Assembly (NCBI RefSeq): GCF_934636665.1
Contig: NZ_CAKUAT010000002.1
Location: forward strand, 100,043-164,042
Length of the DNA stretch: 64,000 nt
Direction: 5' to 3'
Source: an uncultured Senegalimassilia sp.
GTDB taxonomy: Bacteria; Actinomycetota; Coriobacteriia; Coriobacteriales; Eggerthellaceae
The position numbers were made by a program, and so were the translations under genes. This document shows positions 35,191 through 44,280 of the stretch, piece after piece. A model generated the notes under the pieces. The model saw only the letters and a list, made by a program, of their open reading frames with translations. It did not search any database and was not told the origin of the DNA. The stretch's first letter is position 1. Every line of letters starts with the position of its first letter.

Positions 35191-36140
35191 TATCGGCCTC
35201 CCTTCCGGCCAATGTTCTCCGTGATGTGCTCCATCACGCTCATCTCATCCTGGCCATCGCCTTGCTTGACGACCACGCCCTTGTCGACGTCGATGGTGTC
35301 GCCCGTCTCGGGGTTGTAGGCCAACTTATCGCGCTTGTACCCTGCGGCAAGGCCGAACATGGCGGCCAAGCCCACCACCGTCAGGCCGGACAGGGCGCCG
35401 GTGATCGGCTTCATCACGCGGGTCATCTCCACCGTCGCCGGCACCTGCGGATGCTCGACCATGCCATGGGCCTCGTAACCGTACTTCAACACGTGCAGCA
35501 CATGCGTGGGATAATCATCGGAATCGCCGGCCACGCAAGCGTTCTCGTAGCCGCGTTCGCGCAGCCATGCGACCTTCTCGCGGGCGGTGGCTACCAGCTC
35601 ATCGCGGTCGCCGAACGTCAGCGCATCAGGCTGGCACGTGGCCACGCACGCCGGCTCCATGCCGTGCTTCACGCGGTCCAGACAACCCGTGCACTTCTCC
35701 AGGCGAAGCTGGGCCAGCGGGCCCTCGCCGCCGACGTAGCGCGGGACGTCGAACGGGCACGCGCTCGAGCAATAGCCGCACCCGACGCATTGCGCCTGGT
35801 CAACGTTGACGAAACCCGTGTCCGGGTCCTGGGTGAGCGCGCCATGCGGGCACACGGCCACGCAGGGCGCGCTGTCGCAATGCTGGCAGCTGCGGCGCCC
35901 GAACGCCCAGCCGATGGGCTTGGTGGCAAGCGCGGCGGCCGGCTCGGTCTCGTTGAACGAGATGATCAGGCGCGTGGTGCCGTTGATATCGGGCGGGTTC
36001 TGGTACGTTCCAGTGAAGCTCGCCGCGCACGCGTTGAGCTCCGTGGGGCTGGGAAGCTCGTTCCAGCATTTGCACGCCACCTGGCAGCCTTTGCAGGCGG
36101 TGCATTTGGAGGAATCGAACAGAATCGCTTTCTCAGACAT
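35190..36140 (-). CDS. fdnH: Formate dehydrogenase-N-type iron-sulfur subunit
   Basis: 316 residues. Four cysteine clusters for 4Fe-4S centres are visible: CTACKGCQVACKCW near 15, CQHCDSAPCVAVC near 88, CVGCGYCSSAC near 120, and CTGCLDRVKHGMEPAC near 155. One membrane span near 245-267 anchors it, as in FdnH. It passes electrons from FdnG to the cytochrome subunit. The ATG at 36140 was chosen; a GTG three codons earlier is too close to the AAGGAGG site. It starts 15 bp after fdnG. Confidence 0.9.
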   Translation of the reverse strand: MSEKAILFDSSKCTACKGCQVACKCWNELPSPTELNACAASFTGTYQNPPDINGTTRLIISFNETEPAAALATKPIGWAFGRRSCQHCDSAPCVAVCPHGALTQDPDTGFVNVDQAQCVGCGYCSSACPFDVPRYVGGEGPLAQLRLEKCTGCLDRVKHGMEPACVATCQPDALTFGDRDELVATAREKVAWLRERGYENACVAGDSDDYPTHVLHVLKYGYEAHGMVEHPQVPATVEMTRVMKPITGALSGLTVVGLAAMFGLAAGYKRDKLAYNPETGDTIDVDKGVVVKQGDGQDEMSVMEHITENIGRKGGR

Positions 36141-36155
36141 GTTTCCCACTCCTCC

Positions 36156-39100
36156 TTATGCCTTCTCGATGTTCACGAGGAACGCTTTGTATTCCGGGAT
36201 GAACGAGTTGGGGTCGCCGACGTTGGGCGTCAGGTCGTTCACCGTGTTGACGTCCGTGCCGAACACGCCCGCCCAGCTGTAGTGGTGCGTCATGCCCACC
36301 AGGTGGCGCTTCTCGCCGTTGACGGTGAGCGGTTGCACGCGGCGCGTGACCACCGCGGGGATCTCCACCGATCCGCGGTTGTTCCACACGTGCACCTTGT
36401 CGCCGTTCTTGATGCCCTTTTCCGCCGCCAGCTCCTCGGACAGCTCGATGAACTGGGTGGGCATGGCCTCGATGAGCGCCGGGCACATGCGCGTCTGACC
36501 GCCGGTCTGCCAGTGCTCGGTCACCGAGTATGTGGTGGCCACGTACGGGAACTCCCTGAAGTCGGCGTGCGCCGTGGAGGCGTTGCCGGCGAACTTGATG
36601 CACGGGTTCGCCAAGCTGCCGTTCATGATGTTACGCTCGAGCGGGCTTTCGAAGGGCTCGTAGTGCTCGGGCATGGGCGCGTCCACCATGCCGTAGCTGA
36701 TCAGGCGCGCGTTCTGCTCCCACGTCATGAAGAACGCATTGTTGTTCGGCTCCACCGGCTTGCCGCCCTTGACGGCCACGAAGTCGGCGTTGTCGTTGAG
36801 CTTCCACTTCTGGCCATCCCATTCGCACAGCGCGCGATCGGGGTTCCAGGGCTTGCCCTTGGTGTCTGCCGAGGCACGGTTGTACAGGATGCGGCGGTTG
36901 TTCGGCCAGGCGTAGGACCACTTCGGGTACAGGCCCAGGCCCGTGGGGTCGGACAGGTCGCGGCTGGCGCAGGGCTGCTCTGCGGCGTCGAGCGGGGCGT
37001 CGTTGTTGTTCCAGAAACCGGAATACACCCACATGCCGCATGCGGTGGAACCGTCGGCGGCAAGCTCGGAATAGCCCGTGAGCAGGTCGGTCTTCGGGTT
37101 CGCGGAGCTAGCGTTGCACTCGGTGCCGGCCACGCGATAGCCGTTGAGGGCCCAGGCCACGGGGCGCGGGTCCATCTTGCCGTCCACGTAGTAATCCCAC
37201 TTGGTTTTGAGGATCGGGTCGGGGTTGGCACCGCCCTCCTGGCGGTACAGGTCGCAGATGGCGGTCCAGATCAGATCGCACATCTCGTAGTCGGGTTTGG
37301 CCTCGTCCCACGGCTCGACGGCCTGGTAGCGGTACTGGATCCAACGGCCAGAGTTCAAGATCATGCCGGGCTTCTCGTAGATGAGCGCGCACGGCAGGAA
37401 GTACACCTCGGTCTGCACGTCCGCGGGGTTCATGTCGGGCGCGCGCCAGAAGCAGGCGGACTCGGTCTCGACCTGGTCTGCCACCACGAGCCAATCGAGC
37501 TTGGCCATCGAACGGCGTACGAAGCCGGCGTTGGGGGCGGAATGGCACGGGTTCATGCCCCAGTTGAAGTAGCCCTTCATGATGCCCTTGTCCATCAGCT
37601 CGAACGTGGAGATGTGCGTGAAGTCCTGCGCGCCCTTCTCCGAAGGCACCTTCGGCCACCAGTCGAAGCCGTAGTCGTTGTCCACGGTGGCGTTCTCGCC
37701 GAACCATTCCTTCAACGCACTGACCATGAACTTCGGCTTGTTGGTGTAGTAGCCCGCCGAATAGGTTTGGGATTCCAGCCACTTGCGCAAGCTGGAGCGA
37801 TCGGTGGTGTTCGCCCACTTCAGATAGCCGGGCTGCTCGTCGACGAGCATGGCCATGTCCGTGGCGCCCTGGACGTTGGGCTCGCCGCGCAGCGCGTTCA
37901 CGCCGCCGCCGGGGATGCCGATGTTGTTGAGCAGCAGCTGGAGGATGGACATGGCGCGCGTGTTCTGACCGCCGTAGGAATGCTGCGTCTGGCCGAGTGC
38001 GTACAGGATGGTGCCCGATTTGCCCGGGGCGCCCGATTCGCTGTACGTTTTGTACACGAGCTCCAACGTGTCGCGATCCATGCCGCACACGCTGCAAACC
38101 GTGTCAAGGTCGTAGCGCTCGTAATGCTTCTTGAACTGCTGATACACGCACATGGGGTCCTGCAGCGTCATATCGCGCTTGGGCTTGGTGAACACAGGCG
38201 GCGTGAACTCGGGCACGCCTTCGCCCTTGACCCATGCGTAGTCGCCCGAAGCCGACGTGTCCCACTCCTCGGTGGATTCCGTCTGGTAATGCCACGAGTG
38301 GTTGTTGTAGGTCTTGGACTCCTCTTCCCAACCGCTGAACAGGCCCGTTGCAGCATCGAAGGCGAATTTGGGGTCGAGCAGGTAGCTGGCGTTGGTGTAG
38401 TTGACGAAGTACTCGAAGTTGTAGTTCGCAGGGTTTTGCCCCGTGCGGTTGTACTCGGCCAAGCCCGGCTCGATGAGGTTCTCGATGATGTAGTTGTACA
38501 TGCCTCCGTAGAAGGCGATGTCGGTGCCGCTGCGCAGCGGGCAGTAGATGTCGGCCTGCTCGGCGGTGCGGGTGTAGCGCGGGTCGACGACGATCCACTT
38601 CGCACCGCGCTCGTGAGCGCGCTCAAGGTGCAGGCTGCTCACCGGGTGGCTCTCGCAGCTGTTCGAACCGCAATGCAGGATGTAGTCGGTGTTGGCCATG
38701 TCGGTCCAGTGGCTGGTCATCGAGCCGCGGCCGAACGTGGGGGCCAGGCCCACCACCGTGGAGCTATGGCACACGCGCGCCTGGTTGTCCAGGGCGACGA
38801 TACCCAGGGAACGCATCATCTTGGTGATGAGGTACTGCTCCTCGGAGTTTTCCTGGGAACCGCCCAGGCTGGCGATGGCGGGCGTATAGTTCACCGTCAA
38901 GCCGTCCTCGCGGCGCTCGACGAACGTCGCATCGCGCGTGTCCTTCACGTGGCGCGCGATCTCCTTGACGGCATCGTCCCAGGTGATTGCTTCCCAATCG
39001 CTGGCCCCGGGACGGCGCACCATAGGCTTGGTCACGCGATCGGGGTTCTTCACGACCTGACGCGTGGCCGGATCCACGATATTGCGCAGCTGGAACATGG

Positions 39101-39371
39101 TGGCGCCCTTCGGGCACAGACCGCCCTCGTTGATGGGATGGTCCGGGTCGCCCTCCAGGTTGATCAGCTCGCCGTTGCGCGACGAGCACAGGCTGCCGCA
39201 GCCGCCGGCGCAATAGCAGCAGATGTTGGTGTGTTCCTCGGTGCCCTCGAGCTTCCATTCCTTTTCGGTCTCGGCAGCGAAGGCCGTGGTTTGCGAGGAC
39301 AGCTCGAAAGCCAGGCTGGTGGCAAGCGCGCCGCCGGTGGCCTTGAGGAAACCTCTTCGAGATAGATTCAT
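36156..39371 (-). CDS. fdnG: Formate dehydrogenase-N-type alpha subunit (molybdopterin, Cys form, Tat-exported)
   Basis: 1071 residues. It begins with a Tat signal (LSRRGFLKATGG, cut after TTAFAA). The first cluster site is Cys51, Cys54, Cys58 and Cys86 with family-typical spacing. NQARVCHSSTV places Cys201 where E. coli FdnG has selenocysteine, next to the conserved His202; LAPTFGRGSMT follows. The enzyme oxidises formate to CO2 outside the cytoplasm and feeds electrons to the quinone pool through FdnH and FdnI, encoded directly downstream. The ATG at 39371 is the only start that leaves the Tat signal at the N-terminus; 71 in-frame codons upstream lack it. Another CISM-family substrate cannot be fully excluded, but the Cys-His pair and gene order support formate. 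Confidence 0.88.
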   Translation of the reverse strand: MNLSRRGFLKATGGALATSLAFELSSQTTAFAAETEKEWKLEGTEEHTNICCYCAGGCGSLCSSRNGELINLEGDPDHPINEGGLCPKGATMFQLRNIVDPATRQVVKNPDRVTKPMVRRPGASDWEAITWDDAVKEIARHVKDTRDATFVERREDGLTVNYTPAIASLGGSQENSEEQYLITKMMRSLGIVALDNQARVCHSSTVVGLAPTFGRGSMTSHWTDMANTDYILHCGSNSCESHPVSSLHLERAHERGAKWIVVDPRYTRTAEQADIYCPLRSGTDIAFYGGMYNYIIENLIEPGLAEYNRTGQNPANYNFEYFVNYTNASYLLDPKFAFDAATGLFSGWEEESKTYNNHSWHYQTESTEEWDTSASGDYAWVKGEGVPEFTPPVFTKPKRDMTLQDPMCVYQQFKKHYERYDLDTVCSVCGMDRDTLELVYKTYSESGAPGKSGTILYALGQTQHSYGGQNTRAMSILQLLLNNIGIPGGGVNALRGEPNVQGATDMAMLVDEQPGYLKWANTTDRSSLRKWLESQTYSAGYYTNKPKFMVSALKEWFGENATVDNDYGFDWWPKVPSEKGAQDFTHISTFELMDKGIMKGYFNWGMNPCHSAPNAGFVRRSMAKLDWLVVADQVETESACFWRAPDMNPADVQTEVYFLPCALIYEKPGMILNSGRWIQYRYQAVEPWDEAKPDYEMCDLIWTAICDLYRQEGGANPDPILKTKWDYYVDGKMDPRPVAWALNGYRVAGTECNASSANPKTDLLTGYSELAADGSTACGMWVYSGFWNNNDAPLDAAEQPCASRDLSDPTGLGLYPKWSYAWPNNRRILYNRASADTKGKPWNPDRALCEWDGQKWKLNDNADFVAVKGGKPVEPNNNAFFMTWEQNARLISYGMVDAPMPEHYEPFESPLERNIMNGSLANPCIKFAGNASTAHADFREFPYVATTYSVTEHWQTGGQTRMCPALIEAMPTQFIELSEELAAEKGIKNGDKVHVWNNRGSVEIPAVVTRRVQPLTVNGEKRHLVGMTHHYSWAGVFGTDVNTVNDLTPNVGDPNSFIPEYKAFLVNIEKA

Positions 39372-39661
39372 AGGATTCGCATCCCCTCTCACAGGTTCGC
39401 GCGCCGGGGCGCACCAAGGCGAAGGGCGCCGTGCGAAGGCGCGCAGCCGATCGGCCGCGCCCATGCGGAGCACTCGGTCTTGGCGGAGACGGCACACCCT
39501 GCCCCAGCGTGCGAAGGCGCACGGGGCCGGGCGCGATACGCCGCGCTTTCGCGCTGGCGGCACGCAACCTGTTTCACTCGTCATCAGCGATTTCGTTTTT
39601 CAGAACGGGATCCCCCAGCAGACACGGCGCCTCGTCATGCGCCTTGCAGAAGTTGCCTTGA

Positions 39662-39698
39662 TTGCCGTCGGGGCCGCGCAGATCGGCCCCGACGGCAA
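39662..39698. repeat. Perfect 15-bp hairpin in the fdn leader region
   Basis: TTGCCGTCGGGGCCG and its complement around a 7-nt loop; no T tract. About 290 bp upstream of fdnG. Confidence 0.75.
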
Positions 39699-39987
39699 AC
39701 ACGGAAGCCTGCATGAGGGTTCGGAAAGGTCCGGAACCTTCGAGAACAACCATACGCCTGAACGAGACGCACGCTGCATCGAGGATTTGCAGCATGCGGG
39801 TTTTCCCGGTGAGCGGTCGCGGTACCCTGCGAAGTATGCGAAATATCTACCGAAGAATAGGGCATGTTTTGGTTTTTGTGCATAATGCTGTGGAATACCG
39901 ATACGATTGAATAGGGATTTAGTGGGACAGATTGATATTTTTTGGCCCAATCCGTGTTTTTCGGTTTACCCGCATATTAGATTCTGT

Positions 39988-40004
39988 TGGTTTTGCCAAA
40001 ACCA
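39988..40004. promoter_or_regulatory. Operator-like palindrome upstream of fdn and proC
   Basis: TGGTTTTG-C-CAAAACCA, perfect over 17 nt, in a locally AT-rich stretch. The position would suit a regulator of either divergent unit. Confidence 0.4.
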
Positions 40005-40026
40005 CTTCGGAGCGCGACCGCAGCGC

Positions 40027-40255
40027 TGCGCGGTCACTTCATCGGACGTTCGACTGGCCCGCACGCGGCCGCTTCGCCGCGCGATCGCCACAGCGCGCGG
40101 CCGCTTCGCCGCCCAACCATCGCACCGCGCAGCCCCTTCGTCAGCCGGCTGTCGCGCTGCGCAGCCGCTTCACCACCTGACCATCTGGCCATCCGGCCAC
40201 TTGCCGGCTGGGCCACTTGCCGCGCAACCCCTTCGCCACTGGGCGCTTCGTCACA
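40027..40255 (+). repeat. Degenerate tandem array with a period of about 32 bp
   Basis: Six copies of a unit containing CGCGGCCGCTTCGCC or a close variant, starting near 40027, 40064, 40096, 40127, 40158 and 40220 (the last after a skipped period). The spacer parts vary by substitution. Confidence 0.7.
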
Positions 40256-40333
40256 CGCTGGACATGGGGATGGCGTAGAATCATCTGCAACGCGAATCGC
40301 GGACAACGGGAGCAACACGGCAAAGGAGACGCA

Positions 40334-41125
40334 ATGGACGCAAGCACCGCACGCATCGGCTTCATCGGGTTCGGCAACATGGCTCAGGCCATGGCGAAGG
40401 GGCTGGTGAACCACGCCGGCTTCGATGGCGGCCGCATCACCGCCTGCGCCGCGCACTTCGACAAGCTGGAGGCCAGCTGCAAGCCGCTGGGCGCGAACGC
40501 CGTGCACACCCCCGCCGAAGTCGCCGAGGCAAGCGACCTGATCATCGTGGCCGTGAAGCCCTACATGGTGGCCGACGTGCTGGCGCCGGCGCGCGAAGCG
40601 CTTGCCGGCAAGGCCGTGGTGTCGGTTGCCGCGGGCCTGCTGTTCGACTTCTACGAGGACCTGCTGGGAGCCGGCAGCCACCACCTTTCCACCATCCCCA
40701 ACACGCCCATTGCCGTGGGCTGCGGCGTGATCGCCTGCGAGCAGAAGCACTCGCTCAGCGCCGATGAATGGGAAACGTTCACCGGGCTGTTCGGCGACAT
40801 CGCGCTCATCGAGCCCGTTGCGGGCCACCTGCTCTCGACCGCCAGCGCCGTCGCCGGGTGCGGCCCCGCCTTCGCCGCCATGTTCCTGGAGTCGCTGGCC
40901 GACGGCGGCGTGAAGAACGGCCTGCCCCGCGCCACCGCTTATCGCCTGGCCGCGCAGATGATGGCCGGCACCGCGCAGCTGCATCTGGCCACGGGCACGC
41001 ACCCCGGCGCCATGAAGGACGCCGTGTGCAGCCCCGGCGGCACCACCATCAAGGGCGTGGCCGCGCTCGAGGCCGCCGGCCTGCGCAACGCGCTCATCAG
41101 CGCCGTCGATGCCACGCTGCAGTAG
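40334..41125 (+). CDS. proC: Pyrroline-5-carboxylate reductase
   Basis: 263 residues. IGFIGFGNMAQAMAKGL at the start is the NADPH-binding loop, VAVKPYMVADVL near 74 the second nucleotide site, IPNTPIAVGCG near 120 the PNTP motif, and AVCSPGGTTIKGVAALE near 232 the substrate and dimer region. It makes proline from pyrroline-5-carboxylate. AAAGGAG lies five bases before the ATG. Single gene with a terminator shared with the convergent alr. Confidence 0.93.
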   Translation: MDASTARIGFIGFGNMAQAMAKGLVNHAGFDGGRITACAAHFDKLEASCKPLGANAVHTPAEVAEASDLIIVAVKPYMVADVLAPAREALAGKAVVSVAAGLLFDFYEDLLGAGSHHLSTIPNTPIAVGCGVIACEQKHSLSADEWETFTGLFGDIALIEPVAGHLLSTASAVAGCGPAFAAMFLESLADGGVKNGLPRATAYRLAAQMMAGTAQLHLATGTHPGAMKDAVCSPGGTTIKGVAALEAAGLRNALISAVDATLQ

Positions 41126-41285
41126 CGGGAAGACGCTGACCGAAGGCGTCGCACGGTCGAGGAGGCCGCAGGCGAAAGCGCGGAAAACCCGGAAAGCAAC
41201 GCTACCGCGGCGTTCGCGGATAAGCGCGGCAGCCAGCAACTTCCCCCGTTCGCCATCTCACACGATTCTGAAACCTACACATACA

Positions 41286-41334
41286 AGAAAGCCTTCCGTT
41301 CCCAACGCTGCGGAAACGGAAGGCTTTTTCTTTC
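41286..41334. terminator. Shared terminator of proC and alr
   Basis: Perfect 13-bp stem AAAGCCTTCCGTT, 14-nt loop, TTTTC on the plus strand and a TTTCTTG tail on the minus strand; between convergent genes. Confidence 0.85.
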
Positions 41335-41428
41335 ACTTGCCAAAAGGCGCTAGGGGTTCGGCCGTGCACCGACTTGGCGAAAGGATCCAGTCAGGCTCGC
41401 CAGCGCGGTGCAGCCCCCGCTTCCCCGT

Positions 41429-42895
41429 CTACACGTAGTAGCGCGGCATGCGCTGGGCGAAGCCGATGCACAGCTCGTGCGGGATGGTGCCCAGGGTTTC
41501 GCACATCTCCTCGATGGTGACCATGGCGTCGCCTTGCTGGCCCACGATGAGGACCTCGTCGCCCACCTGGGGATCGACGCGGCGACGGCGTGCGTAGCTG
41601 CGCAAATCCACCTCGAACATGCACTGGTCCATGCAGATGTTGCCCACCTGGCGGCAGCGCACGCCGTCGACCAGGAAGTCCGTGCGGCTTGACAGCCCGC
41701 GACGCAGGCCGTCGCCGTAGCCGACGGGCACGGTGCAGATCTTCACGCTGCCGGGGCTGCGGTAGTTCAGCCCGTAGCTGACGCCCTCGCTCATGGGCAC
41801 CAGGCGCGTGTCGGTAATGCGCGCGTGCACGCTCATGGCCGGGCGCAGCTCGATGAGCGGCGTGGTTTCAGGGCAGGGCTGGTAACCGTACAGGCCGATG
41901 CCCAGGCGCACCATGTCGAAGCGCACGTCGGGATAGCGGATGGCGGCGGCGGAGTTCGCGCAGTGCACGATACCGGGGTTGATGCCCGCCGCGCGCAGGC
42001 CCTCGACGGCCTCGATGTAGCGCTTCGCCTGGATGTGGAAGTCGAGCGTTTCCGGGCAGTCCGCCGTGGCGAAGTGCGTGAACACGCCTTCGAGCTCGAG
42101 CGCGCGATGGAAGCCGATCTGGTGCATGAAGTTCACCACTTCGTCCCAGCGCACGCCGATGCGGTTCATGCCCGTGTTGATGGCCAGATGGTACGGCGCG
42201 CGCAAACCCATGGAATCCGCGGCCTCCGCATATTTGATGGCGAACTCGGAAGAGTAGACCGCCGGCATGATCTTGTAGGCGAGCAGCAGCGGGATGGCGC
42301 TGGCAGGCGGCTCGGCGAGCATAAGGATAGGCGCGTTGACCAGGCCTTCGCGCAGCTTGATGCCCTCGTCGACCGTGGCGACGCCCAGGTAGTCGGCGCC
42401 GGAGTTCAGCGCCGTCTTCGCAACGCGCACCGCGCCGTGGCCGTATGCGTCGGCCTTCACGACGGCCATCATATGGCGGCCCGAGCCGATCATCTTCTTG
42501 ACGGCGGAGGCGTTGTGGCGGATGGCGTTCAGGTCGATTTCCAACCAGGCCCAACGACGGTCCTTCTCGGGGATGGTGGCCAGCTTCTCGGGGTCGAATT
42601 CCACGCGGCCTTCGGAGGTTTCCCCGTCTGCGGAATAAGCGGCCGCTTCCTCATGGTCGCGGTTGTACTGGAACGCGCCGCGCACCTCATTGGCAGCATC
42701 GGATGCCGCTTCGCGCTCGGTCAGGAAGCCGTTCACCCCGCCGCGACGAGGCGTTTGCGCAGGCGCAGGCTGGCCGGCATGGGCCGCACGCTGGGCTTCG
42801 CGCTCGCGGATGGCGTCCGCCGCGCTGGTACCGCCCGCCGGCTTGCGGAACGCGAAACCGGTGAAACCGTTGGGAAGCTGAGTATTGTCTGCCAT
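41429..42895 (-). CDS. alr: Alanine racemase with about 115-residue N-terminal extension
   Basis: 488 residues, against about 370-390 for the family. The racemase domain begins near residue 115 (AWLEIDLNAIRHN). VVKADAYGHG holds the PLP lysine (Lys147), and EGVSYGLNY near 385 the catalytic Tyr of the C-terminal beta domain. It makes D-alanine for peptidoglycan. Residues 1-114 are low in hydrophobics, rich in Ala, Glu, Arg and Gln, with no signal or membrane span, and look disordered. The ATG at 42895 gives this extension; AGAGGG lies about ten bases upstream. The shortest family-like form would need an internal start, and none is supported by a ribosome site. Confidence 0.9.
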   Translation of the reverse strand: MADNTQLPNGFTGFAFRKPAGGTSAADAIREREAQRAAHAGQPAPAQTPRRGGVNGFLTEREAASDAANEVRGAFQYNRDHEEAAAYSADGETSEGRVEFDPEKLATIPEKDRRWAWLEIDLNAIRHNASAVKKMIGSGRHMMAVVKADAYGHGAVRVAKTALNSGADYLGVATVDEGIKLREGLVNAPILMLAEPPASAIPLLLAYKIMPAVYSSEFAIKYAEAADSMGLRAPYHLAINTGMNRIGVRWDEVVNFMHQIGFHRALELEGVFTHFATADCPETLDFHIQAKRYIEAVEGLRAAGINPGIVHCANSAAAIRYPDVRFDMVRLGIGLYGYQPCPETTPLIELRPAMSVHARITDTRLVPMSEGVSYGLNYRSPGSVKICTVPVGYGDGLRRGLSSRTDFLVDGVRCRQVGNICMDQCMFEVDLRSYARRRRVDPQVGDEVLIVGQQGDAMVTIEEMCETLGTIPHELCIGFAQRMPRYYV

Positions 42896-43079
42896 GTTCT
42901 GCACCCTCTTGAAACCTTTGCTTTGCCCGAATACGCAGGTCGGCGATGCCGACGCACGGCGATGCCGTGACGCGCGACGGGTCTCCCGTATAGCGGAGAC
43001 AAGTATATCACTGGGGAAATGCGGGGACGCTTCTGCGCAAACCCTGCAGATACCGGCAGCAAGCGGGCCGAACGCCCCT

Positions 43080-43107
43080 GACACTTGGGGACGGAGGGTT
43101 AGCTGTC
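43080..43107 (+). repeat. Type B palindromic repeat, copy B4
   Basis: GACACTT, core GGGGACGGAGG, GTTAGCTGTC; near full length, upstream of alr. Confidence 0.8.
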
Positions 43108-43277
43108 GAACCTCACTCCCCCACGTTTTCCGGGATTATGCAACGCTATTCCAGCGTAACGTCCATAAAAACTGCACCGATAAGTTACAATAAGTCCAAG
43201 TGGTTTACGGGCTGGCAGCGGTTCGCAATCAATCTATTCGCAAAGCCCGCCCGGGACAAGAGAAATGGAGTACTGCC

Positions 43278-43904
43278 ATGCTATGCCCCAACTGCGCAAC
43301 CGAGAACGTCGCCGATGCGAAATTCTGCGGCAACTGCGGAACGCCCCTGAATGCCGCGGCCCCGGAGCCCGAGGCGCCCGAAGCGCCTGCCGTTCCCGAG
43401 GCTCCCGCAGCCCCGACGGCGCCCGCCGCGCCGATTCCGCCGGCCGCACCCGCGGCAACCGCCGCACCGGTCCCACCTGCAGCTCCGGTCCCGCCTGTCG
43501 CCCAGCAACCTACGGCGGCACCGCAGCAATACGTTGCCGCCCAGCAGCCGGTTGCACCGCAATCGCCCTACGGCGCCGCGCCTCAGCAGCCGTACGCTAC
43601 GCCGCAGCCGCCTTACGGCGTTCCCGCGCCCGAGCAAACGTACGTCGTGGAGGGAAGCAACCAGACGCTGCGCCTGATCGCCTTCATCATGAACATCGTG
43701 GCCTTGGTCGTCATCGGGATCGGCGGCATCGCGACGCTCGGCCTGGGCCTTATTCCCCTGGCCTGGGGCATTCCCATGACCGTTCGCTCCTGGGGTGTCT
43801 ACAAGGGCAAAAAGCCCAATACCGTGGCCCTTGGCGTTTGCACCCTGTTGTTCCTGAACATGGTTTCCGGCATCCTGCTGCTGGTCGCCCAAAAGGACGA
43901 GTAG
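43278..43904 (+). CDS. Zinc-ribbon membrane protein with Pro/Ala/Gln linker
   Basis: 208 residues. MLCPNCATENVADAKFCGNCG is a zinc ribbon with four Cys. A linker of about 110 residues rich in Pro, Ala and Gln follows (QQPYATPQPPYG near its end), then a membrane part with two or three spans that ends at the C-terminus (LRLIAFIMNIVALVVIG and LGVCTLLFLNMVSGILLL). This layout is frequent in Gram-positive envelope proteins of unknown role. GGAG precedes the ATG at 43278. Single gene. Confidence 0.7.
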   Translation: MLCPNCATENVADAKFCGNCGTPLNAAAPEPEAPEAPAVPEAPAAPTAPAAPIPPAAPAATAAPVPPAAPVPPVAQQPTAAPQQYVAAQQPVAPQSPYGAAPQQPYATPQPPYGVPAPEQTYVVEGSNQTLRLIAFIMNIVALVVIGIGGIATLGLGLIPLAWGIPMTVRSWGVYKGKKPNTVALGVCTLLFLNMVSGILLLVAQKDE

Positions 43905-44025
43905 GCAAAAGGCGCTTCACCAGGCGAAATAACGCGATATTTCGCGAAACGCGAGGCGGTGTCACAACATAACGCACATCCAAACGCAAAGCAGTGCCGC
44001 AACGCAGCACACATCCCGGACGCAA

Positions 44026-44070
44026 AGCGGGTCCCGCAGCTCAGACCGTGCTGCGGGACCCGCTACTTTT
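44026..44070. terminator. Terminator after the zinc-ribbon gene
   Basis: Perfect 14-bp stem GCGGGTCCCGCAGC, 9-nt loop, TACTTTT on the plus strand; TTTGCG on the minus strand. It could serve both directions. Confidence 0.8.
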
Positions 44071-44160
44071 ACGCTGCGCTCAACCGGGATCACTCGTTAT
44101 ACGCAGCGTCTTCAACTCGCAGCTTGCCATGAACCGACGGCGTCGTTTCGCCCGCCGCCG

Positions 44161-44189
44161 GACGCTTGGGGACGGATTCTTAACCGTCC
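44161..44189 (+). repeat. Type B palindromic repeat, copy B5
   Basis: GACGCTT, GGGGACGGATT, then CTTAACCGTCC; forms a head-to-head pair with B6. Confidence 0.75.
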
Positions 44190-44246
44190 GAAAGCAAACG
44201 CGCGCCGACAGGCGTCGGAGCGCCGAAAGCCCGACACCCCCAATCC

Positions 44247-44276
44247 GGACAGATAAGCCTCCGTCCCCAAGTGTCC
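44247..44276 (-). repeat. Type B palindromic repeat, copy B6
   Basis: Full 30-bp consensus copy in minus orientation, ending 5 bp before the stop of the mogA-type gene. Confidence 0.88.
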
Positions 44277-44280
44277 GCTG

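Larger units (their letters stand above)
39372..40333. other. Long gene-less stretch between fdnG and proC
   Basis: No gene was supported in 960 bp. It contains a perfect hairpin (39662-39698), an AT-rich segment (about 39830-40015) with a 17-nt palindrome, and a tandem repeat array (40027-40255). It must carry the promoters of fdnG and proC. Confidence 0.6.

Noticed and set aside
35151..39365. A 1404-codon open frame on the plus strand opposite the fdn operon
   Set aside because: It is antisense to three genes with full motif sets; the His/Val/Arg/Gly-rich translation matches no fold, and such frames are common opposite high-GC genes.
39001..39371. Readthrough selenocysteine codon in fdnG
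   Set aside because: The site is an ordinary Cys codon and the frame has no internal TGA.
40027..40255. Possible CRISPR array
   Set aside because: Copies are adjacent and degenerate, with no unique spacers of constant length between exact repeats, and no cas genes.
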